This document shows positions 56,347 through 64,000 of a DNA stretch of 64,000 bases, one piece after another. The DNA is taken from contig NC_077228.1 of the NCBI RefSeq assembly GCF_027887165.1, positions 110,564,086 through 110,628,085 on the forward strand, given 5' to 3'. The DNA is from Monodelphis domestica. Taxonomy: Eukaryota > Chordata > Mammalia > Didelphimorphia > Didelphidae. The notes beneath the pieces are model-generated. The model did not search any database. It had not been told where the DNA came from and saw only the letters and a list, made by a program, of their open reading frames with translations. The stretch's first letter is position 1; each line of letters opens with the position of its first letter. A program made the position numbers and the translations under genes.

Positions 56347-56542
56347 GTTTTTAAACCCTTAGTTTCTGTCTTAGAATCAATATTAAATAAGGGTTCCAAG
56401 GCAGAAGAGCAGTAAGGGATAGTTGGGGTTAAGTGATTTGCCCAGGGTCACACAGTTAGGAAGTGTGTGAGGCCAAATTTGAACTCAGGGCTTCCCATTT
56501 TTGGCCCTGACTCTCTATCCAATGAACCACCTACCTGCCTCC
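56347..56542 (-). mobile_element. tRNA-derived marsupial SINE (type A)
   Basis: Reverse copy, flanked by a TTTATTCAGTTTT / GATTCAGTTTTTAT match that may be its target duplication. Confidence 0.9.
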
Positions 56543-56844
56543 AGATTCAGTTTTTATAAATTTAAATTGCTTATAGCACACAGCCCATCAGCAGCATTCT
56601 CGGGCAATTTAGGATAAATCAGTAGCATCTTTCATAGCAGAAAGAGGTACAGAGAAAGGGAGAATCATACAAGGGAGAAAAGGAAGGACTTCTGGGGGAG
56701 TATTTGCCATGCAGCTGGCAGGGTTTGTCTCTGGAACGAAAAGATATTCTTGTCCAAGGGCAGGAGGTAAGAGGAGGTGACCAAATACTTTTACAATTAT
56801 GAAAGAAGACCCTTCAGACAAAACTTCAGGGTTGAGGTAATAAT

Positions 56845-56970
56845 AACAATCCAATAATAGCTAACATTTATGTAGCTTACTTATTACTAGGCACTCTGCT
56901 AAATGCTTTACAATTATGATCTCATTTGACTCTCCCAACAACCCTGGGAAGTAAGGGCTATTATTATCAC
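56845..56970 (-). mobile_element. MIR3-type fragment
   Basis: TAGCTAACATTTATGTAGCT and AGGCACTCTGCTAAATGCTT followed by CTCCCAACAACCCTGGGAAG. Confidence 0.55.
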
Positions 56971-57299
56971 AAAACAAAATTCTGGCCATCTTTCAAGAAA
57001 TAGCTCAGATGTTACCTACTTCAAGGTCCTTTCCCTGATGACCTCAGCTGAAAAGAAAACTGGCCTTACTTTGTACTCCAATAATGGAATTCACTCCACT
57101 TTGGAACACTTCTAATACACTGCCCTGGATTGTAGATATCTGTATTTGTTGCTTATCTCTTCCACTGGGCTAGAAATAACTAGACAGTAGGAGCTGTGTC
57201 TCATGCAAATGAAAATGCTCTTTTTCTCCTCAAACTTCTTATAGCATTTTGCCTAAACCTTTGAAACAAAGCCATTAGCATACATTCCTTTATCCCCAG

Positions 57300-57300
<1 letters not shown>
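56970..57300 (+). mobile_element. L2 3' end fragment
   Basis: It starts with TTTCAAGAAATAGCTCAGAT and runs through AGGTCCTTTCCCTGATGACC to the TTGATTAATAAATATCTG-type tail (to about 57,350). This is the order of the L2 3' end. Confidence 0.5.
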
Positions 57301-59405
<2,105 letters not shown>

Positions 59406-59629
59406 TAAGCACTTTCTCTTTTTCTCTCCTAGGTATGGGGACCTCCAGAGTTCACATTCAGTAAAAGGCTCCGTCGTGTTGTTACTCTGGGGTTGACAAA
59501 GGTGGTAGACAAGAAGCTTTAAGAAATAGGATTAAAAAGCCCCCAAACCTATGCTTTCCGTGGGGTCCCTGGTCCTGAGACCACAGGGATCCTAGGGCTT
59601 TTAAATGGCCTCATCCACTTTAAGGATGG

Positions 59630-59735
59630 CCAATTCAACAAACGCCTACTATATACCAAGCACCGTGCCAGGAATGGATGATACAAAGAGAGATGCCCCA
59701 AAGATCTAGCTTCTCAAGAAGTCTCCTAAGAGAAA
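59630..59735 (-). mobile_element. L2/L3 3' end fragment
   Basis: The plus strand reads CAAACGCCTACTATATACCAAGC-like text followed by GATACAAAGAGAGATGCCCC, antisense to the same LINE end as at 46,590. Confidence 0.45.
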
Positions 59736-59740
59736 ATGTG

Positions 59741-59972
59741 GGGCAGCTAGATGGTGCAGTAGCTAGTCCCAGGCCTGGAGTCAGGAAGACCAGAGTTCAA
59801 ATGTGACCTCAGATATTAGCTGTGTGACTCTGGGCAAATCATTTGAATTTATTTGCCTCAGTTTCTTCCTCTGTAAAATGAGCTGGAGAAGGAATGTCAA
59901 ACCACACCAGTATCTTTGCTAAGAACACTCCAAATGGATCACGAAGAGTCAGACATGACTGAACAACATCAA
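59741..59972 (+). mobile_element. tRNA-derived SINE with RTE-like tail (type B)
   Basis: Forward copy ending CGAAGAGTCAGACATGACTG. GAGAAAATG before and GGGAAAATG after mark the insertion. Confidence 0.88.
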
Positions 59973-60299
59973 GGGAAAATGTTTATACAAAAAAGCTGAC
60001 ACAAACCACAGTGGAAATAAATGCAAAGGAGAAATCAAGGCAAAGAGTTATGAGAAATCTGAGGAGGAACAGGAAACTTTCATTCAAGGGAGTCAAGGAA
60101 GGTCTCATAGATAGCAGAAAAAACAGCAGACTTGGGATGGGAAGACTTGGGTCTTAGGTCTTGGGTCTCACATCAGCTTGGACAAAGCATTTTCCACGCT
60201 GGGCCTCCCCAGTAATATGATAGTCCACAGAGGCAGGGTGGCAGAGTGGAAAGAGCATTGGAATTGGAACTGGGAAGAGTCTTCTGAAACTTCTCCCAT

Positions 60300-60440
60300 G
60301 AGAGTCTAGGCTTACAGACTTGGAGCTGAAAGGGGCCTCCAAAGTCTGCTAGTCCAACCCTTTACTTCACAGATGAAGAGACTAACACTGGAATTCCTGA
60401 TCTGAAGTTCTAGTGGTGAGAAGTGGCAGATCTCAAATTC
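60300..60440 (-). mobile_element. MIR/THER1-type fragment
   Basis: GGAGCTGAAAGGGGCCTCCA and CACAGATGAAGAGACTAACA, antisense end and core. Confidence 0.5.
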
Positions 60441-60954
60441 TGAGCCCCAGTTCTCCAATTCTACCTGCTAGTGACCTGCTAGCTACCTCAAGATCTCCAG
60501 GGTCCCTGCCAGCATTCTGGGACAGGCTCGGGGAAGCTCAGATACTTTGTTTTGGGGGCTTAAAAGTCAAAAAGCAGGATTGGGGTGAGGGGAGACCGTA
60601 GCAAGGAAGCCACTGAGTTCAGTAATAAGGCAATAACCTCTTCTATATGCCAGGGAGAATGACAGAGAGGAAACACTCGAGCCCCCAGACGGGAGATGGG
60701 AGGAAGAAGGAACAGGGAACGCCAGGCATAGGTTTTTAAGAGGGCGTAGAGGAGACACAGGGAGAAAATGCACATTCCTTCTCCCATAGGTGGTTGAGGA
60801 TGGAATTATCCTTCTACAATGACTTGTGAACCTAATCTCTGATTGCTTTTATTTTCATTATCAGATGAGATACTATGTAAAGTGATCGCACGTCTTCAGG
60901 AGCTATAGAAAGGTTCGCCATGACAATTATTTTTTTCTCTCCGAAGAAAAAGTT

Positions 60955-61155
60955 ACACAAGGTGGTTTAGGTAGAAGACTGGACTTGAAGTCCTGAGTGT
61001 AAATACTGCCTCAGACACTTCCTAGACAGAAGACCCAGAGTGGGTCACTTAATCTCCACTGGCCTCAGTTTTCTCAAATATAAAATGGACATAATATCAT
61101 CTAGAAGGCTCAAATGAGATACTATTTGTAAAATCCCTAGCATAGTGCCAAGACT
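60955..61155 (+). mobile_element. MIR-type SINE
   Basis: GGACTTGAAGTCCTGAGTGT head, core, and GCTCAAATGAGATACTATTT 3' part. Confidence 0.65.
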
Positions 61156-61157
61156 AA

Positions 61158-61378
61158 CAAGATTGTTATTATTCAGTTGCATCTGACTCTTCATGTCCCC
61201 ATTTGAGGTTTTCTTGGCAAAGATCTGAGTCTGATTTGCCACTTCCTTTTCCAGCTCATTTTACAGATGAGGAAACTGAGGCAGAGTTAAATGATTTGCC
61301 TAGGGTCATAGAGCTAATAAGTGTAAGAATCTGAATTTGAACTCCGGGATTCTTGACTCAGACCCTGTGCTCCTAGTC
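61158..61378 (-). mobile_element. SINE with RTE-like tail (type B), reverse
   Basis: Begins with the antisense tail (CAGTTGCATCTGACTCTTCA) and continues through AGATGAGGAAACTGAGGCAG to the tRNA-like part. Confidence 0.75.
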
Positions 61379-61407
61379 GGTGCTTAATAAATGTTTGCAC
61401 CCTTTCC

Positions 61408-61645
61408 TGTAGCTAGGTGGCACAGTGGATGACAAAATGGATAATGATGCTGGTCTTAGTGGGGTCTGAAAGACCTGAGTTCAAATATTACCTCCCTTAC
61501 TAATTGTGTCACCTGGGGCAAGACACTTAATCCCTTTGTGCCTCAGGCTCCTCATCTGTAAAATGGGGACAAGAACAGAACCTGTCCTCCCAGGGTTACT
61601 GTGAAGAGAAAATGAGATAGTATTTGTAAAGTGTTTTTGCAAACT
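61408..61645 (+). mobile_element. MIR-type SINE, nearly complete
   Basis: TAGCTAGGTGGCACAGTGGA head, CCTCATCTGTAAAATGGGGA core, and ATTTGTAAAGTGTTTTTGCA end. Confidence 0.7.
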
Positions 61646-61660
61646 CTTAAAGACCTATAT

Positions 61661-61865
61661 GGGGGCAGCTGGTGGCTCAGTGGATTAAGAGTCAGGTGTA
61701 GAGGTAAGAGTTCCTGGGTTCAAATCCGGCCTCAGACACTTCCCAGTTGTGTGACCCTGGGCAAGTCACTTAACTCCCATTGCCTAGCCCTTACCACTCT
61801 TCTGTCTTGGAACCAATACACAGTATTGATTCTAAGATGGAAGGTAAGGATTTCAAATAAAAAAA
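61661..61865 (+). mobile_element. tRNA-derived marsupial SINE (type A)
   Basis: Full-length forward copy. AGACCTATAT before and AACCCTATATAAATG after frame it. Confidence 0.93.
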
Positions 61866-61894
61866 ACCCTATATAAATGCTAGCTAATTATTCT

Positions 61895-62230
61895 GATTAA
61901 GACTGTGATCCAAGAGAATTCCAAAGGACACATGCCAAAAAATGCTATCTACTTCCACAGAGAGAACTGATAAAACTCTGAATGCAGATGGAAGTATCCT
62001 TTTTTCACTTTATTTTTTGTGTGTATGTGTGTGTGTGTGTGTGTTTTCTTTTGCAATGACTAATATGAAAATCTGTTTTGCATGACTTCACATGTATCAT
62101 CAACATTACATTGGTTGCCTCCTCAAGAAAGAGGGAGGGAGAGAATTTGGAACTCAAAATGTAAAAAAAAAGAATTTAAAAAATGTTTAAAATATAATTG
62201 GAGAATATTTAACAAAATAAAAACATTAAA
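61895..62230 (+). mobile_element. L1 3' end with internal (GT)n
   Basis: It contains AGAGAACTGATAAAACTCTG and GAGGGAGGGAGAGAATTTGG phrases shared with other L1 3' ends here, plus a (GT)9 run at 62025-62044 and an A-rich tail. Confidence 0.6.
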
Positions 62231-62249
62231 AAATAAATGCTAGCCAAAA

Positions 62250-62365
62250 AGAGAGGCAGCTAGATGGCAGTACCAGGCTAGACAGGCTCAGAGTCAGGAG
62301 GACCTTCTAAAAAATTTAGCTGTGTGTCCCTGAGCAAGTCACCTAAACTCCATTTGCCAAGCCCT
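62250..62365 (+). mobile_element. SINE head fragment
   Basis: GGCAGCTAGATGGC head, damaged B-box region and GAGCAAGTCACC part. The 3' body is lost. Confidence 0.65.
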
Positions 62366-62634
62366 TGGCCTTCTGTTGGAGAATTGTTGCTAGGCTGAAT
62401 ATAAGGATGAAAAGAAATAATAAATATTATTTATCACTTCTGCCAGATCCTCATATAATAAATTTATAATCCAGGGGTGTAGTAAAATATTGAGTCAAAG
62501 TGGGCATCAGTGAAGTGCTTCATGTAGGGCTCAGATGGCAGGGAATTTCAGGTAAAGGACTGTTTCCTGCTGTGCCAGGTCTGAGACCCTACTCACTAGG
62601 GGGGCCATCTCCTAAATGCAGTCTCACCAAAATC

Positions 62635-62790
62635 TCACACAACCACTGGATTTAAATCCCTTGGTGGTGGTGGTAGCGAATCACTTCATGTTCTGGGCCT
62701 GAAGTTCCTTATCTGTAAAATGAGAGGTTGGATGAGATAAACTGGAAAGTCCCTTCCAGTTTTAAATATCTGATTCTAACTTTAAATCCT
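62635..62790 (+). mobile_element. MIR/THER1-type SINE fragment
   Basis: CCTTATCTGTAAAATGAGAG and GTCCCTTCCAGTTTTAAAT, core and 3' end. Confidence 0.6.
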
Positions 62791-62797
62791 TCTGGCT

Positions 62798-62982
62798 GGG
62801 ATAGCTAGATGGTTCAAAGGACAGAATACCAGGTCTGGAGTCAAGAGGACCTGGATCCAAATCTGGCCTCAGAAATGTCCCAGCTGTATGACCCCGGGCA
62901 AGTCACTTAACTCCACCATTGTCTAACCCTTGCCCTTAGTTGTTATGAGGGCAGAAAGTAAAGATTAAAAAAAAAAAAACCC
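62798..62982 (+). mobile_element. tRNA-derived marsupial SINE (type A)
   Basis: Forward, nearly full length, with an (A)12 tail. CTTCTGGCTGG before and CATCTGGCTGC after are a likely target duplication. Confidence 0.9.
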
Positions 62983-63012
62983 ATCTGGCTGCAATTCCTA
63001 GATTTGTTTTTT

Positions 63013-63207
63013 CTTTTCTTTTTTTAAAGCCCTTACCTTCGGTCTTCGACTCAATACTATGTATTGGCTCCAGGGCAGAAAATCAGTAAGGGATAGGCAA
63101 TGGGGGTTAAGTGACTTGCCCAGGGTCACTCAGCTAGGAAATGTCTGAGGCCCCATTTAAACCCAGGATCTCCCTTCTCTAGGCCTGGCTCTCAATCCAA
63201 CTGCCCC
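63013..63207 (-). mobile_element. tRNA-derived marsupial SINE (type A)
   Basis: Reverse copy with the head slightly cut. TAGATTTGTTTT before and CAGATTTGTCATTT after suggest a target duplication. Confidence 0.9.
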
Positions 63208-63589
63208 AGATTTGTCATTTCTAGGGGGAGAGAGGCCCTTCTCGGGGTGGTTCCTGCCATTCCTTTCCTCGATGAGCTCCCTAGGATCCCGAGAGGGAGA
63301 GAGCGAAGGGAGTCACCAACCTCTAAGAGGCTCACTAGCAACACTGGGAGAATTCCTATTTACAAAGCTGCTGCCTTTACTCCTCATGGCCAGGGACATC
63401 TGATGAGTCCAAGTTTCCTTCCTTCATGCAGTCAGCGTGGGCTCAGGAAATAAGAACTTATTTTTAACCTTTGATGTAGCAAAATAGGATTAGGAAGTGA
63501 GGAAGGCACAAAAATATTGGCCTGCCGGGTGAAAAAAAGCAAGTTTGGGGGGTTATTTGCCACTCTGGCTTGTCCAGATTTCTCTTTGG

Positions 63590-64000
63590 TCTTCCCCCCT
63601 TCTCCAGCTCGGTTGTCTTCTCTCTGAGGGGGGCGGGCCAGCTGGTCTTGGAGGTCCCTTCTGGGGCAGAGCCCATGATCAGTCCCTGCCTCCCCCACCT
63701 CCTCTCCCTCAGCGGCCGGCCATGCGCCCCTTGCAGACTCTGGACGCTGCCTAACGTCGGGGCCCTCTATAGAGCGTGAGAACTAAGCGGGTTTGGGCTC
63801 AAAACCAGCCACGTTGTAAATACTGTGGCATGAAAAGGGCATCTCCGGGGCCCTCCGAGGAAGGAGCTGGACGTCGGAGCGGGGCCCTGCCTCCTGCCCC
63901 TGGCCCCGAGGAGCCCCCATCGAGCACCCTTCTCACCCAGGGAGCAGCCTGGCTGCGGTGAACAGACCTCTGTGCTGTCCCTGGCCGGCCACCAGTAACC
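63590..64000. promoter_or_regulatory. CpG-rich segment at the right edge
   Basis: CpG and GC content rise over the last 400 bp, with a CTCTATAGAG motif near 63,765. No SLC41A1 coding exon is recognisable on the minus strand. It may be an intragenic CpG island, or the edge of an exon or promoter beyond the window. Confidence 0.4.

Overview
The window is vertebrate nuclear DNA and almost certainly marsupial. It is packed with a tRNA-derived SINE ending in a GGAAGGTAAGGGTTT-A(n) tail, with a second SINE type carrying a BovB/RTE-like tail, with marsupial-type L1 3' ends, and with old L2, CR1/L3 and MIR copies. I cannot settle the species. All recognised host genes lie on the minus strand, in the order SLC41A1 - RAB29 - NUCKS1 (right to left). 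This is the gene order of the human 1q32 'PARK16' region.

Layout. 1-6721: start of the large first intron of NUCKS1 (AT-rich, L1, L2 and SINE debris), ending in a CpG island (about 5690-7215). This island holds NUCKS1 coding exon 1 (only 17 coding bases, MSRPV + split R) and its promoter. 7.2-31 kb: intergenic, filled with repeats: a long minus-strand L2, a 5'-truncated RTE-like LINE with a perfect 12-bp target duplication, an L1 ORF2 remnant, L1/HAL1-type ORF1 remnants and several LTR-like fossils. 31,875-43,723: complete RAB29, five coding exons joining in frame to a 204-residue Rab GTPase, with a CpG-island promoter at about 43.3-44.3 kb. Intron 1 carries an ~860-bp composite (GT)/(GA) minisatellite and intron 3 a CR1/L3 copy broken up by later insertions. 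44.3-52.6 kb: intergenic repeats. 52.6-55.2 kb: last coding exon of SLC41A1 (61 codons and stop) with its probable 3' UTR. 55.2-64 kb: the last intron of SLC41A1 (upstream exons not found in the window), containing a decayed KRAB zinc-finger retrocopy, LINE/SINE debris and a CpG-rich segment at the right edge.

RAB29 is a Golgi/lysosome-associated Rab that recruits LRRK2, NUCKS1 is a nuclear chromatin protein and SLC41A1 is a Mg2+ transporter. They share linkage, not a pathway. I found no previously undescribed multi-gene system. The most interesting local signals are a RAB29 exon-3 splice donor embedded in a GT microsatellite, where a 12-nt slip would split the NKxD nucleotide-binding motif; the minisatellite 40 bp from the exon-2 acceptor; a 123-bp, 98%-identical duplication just downstream of RAB29; and the RTE-like LINE tail with a C2H2-type end.
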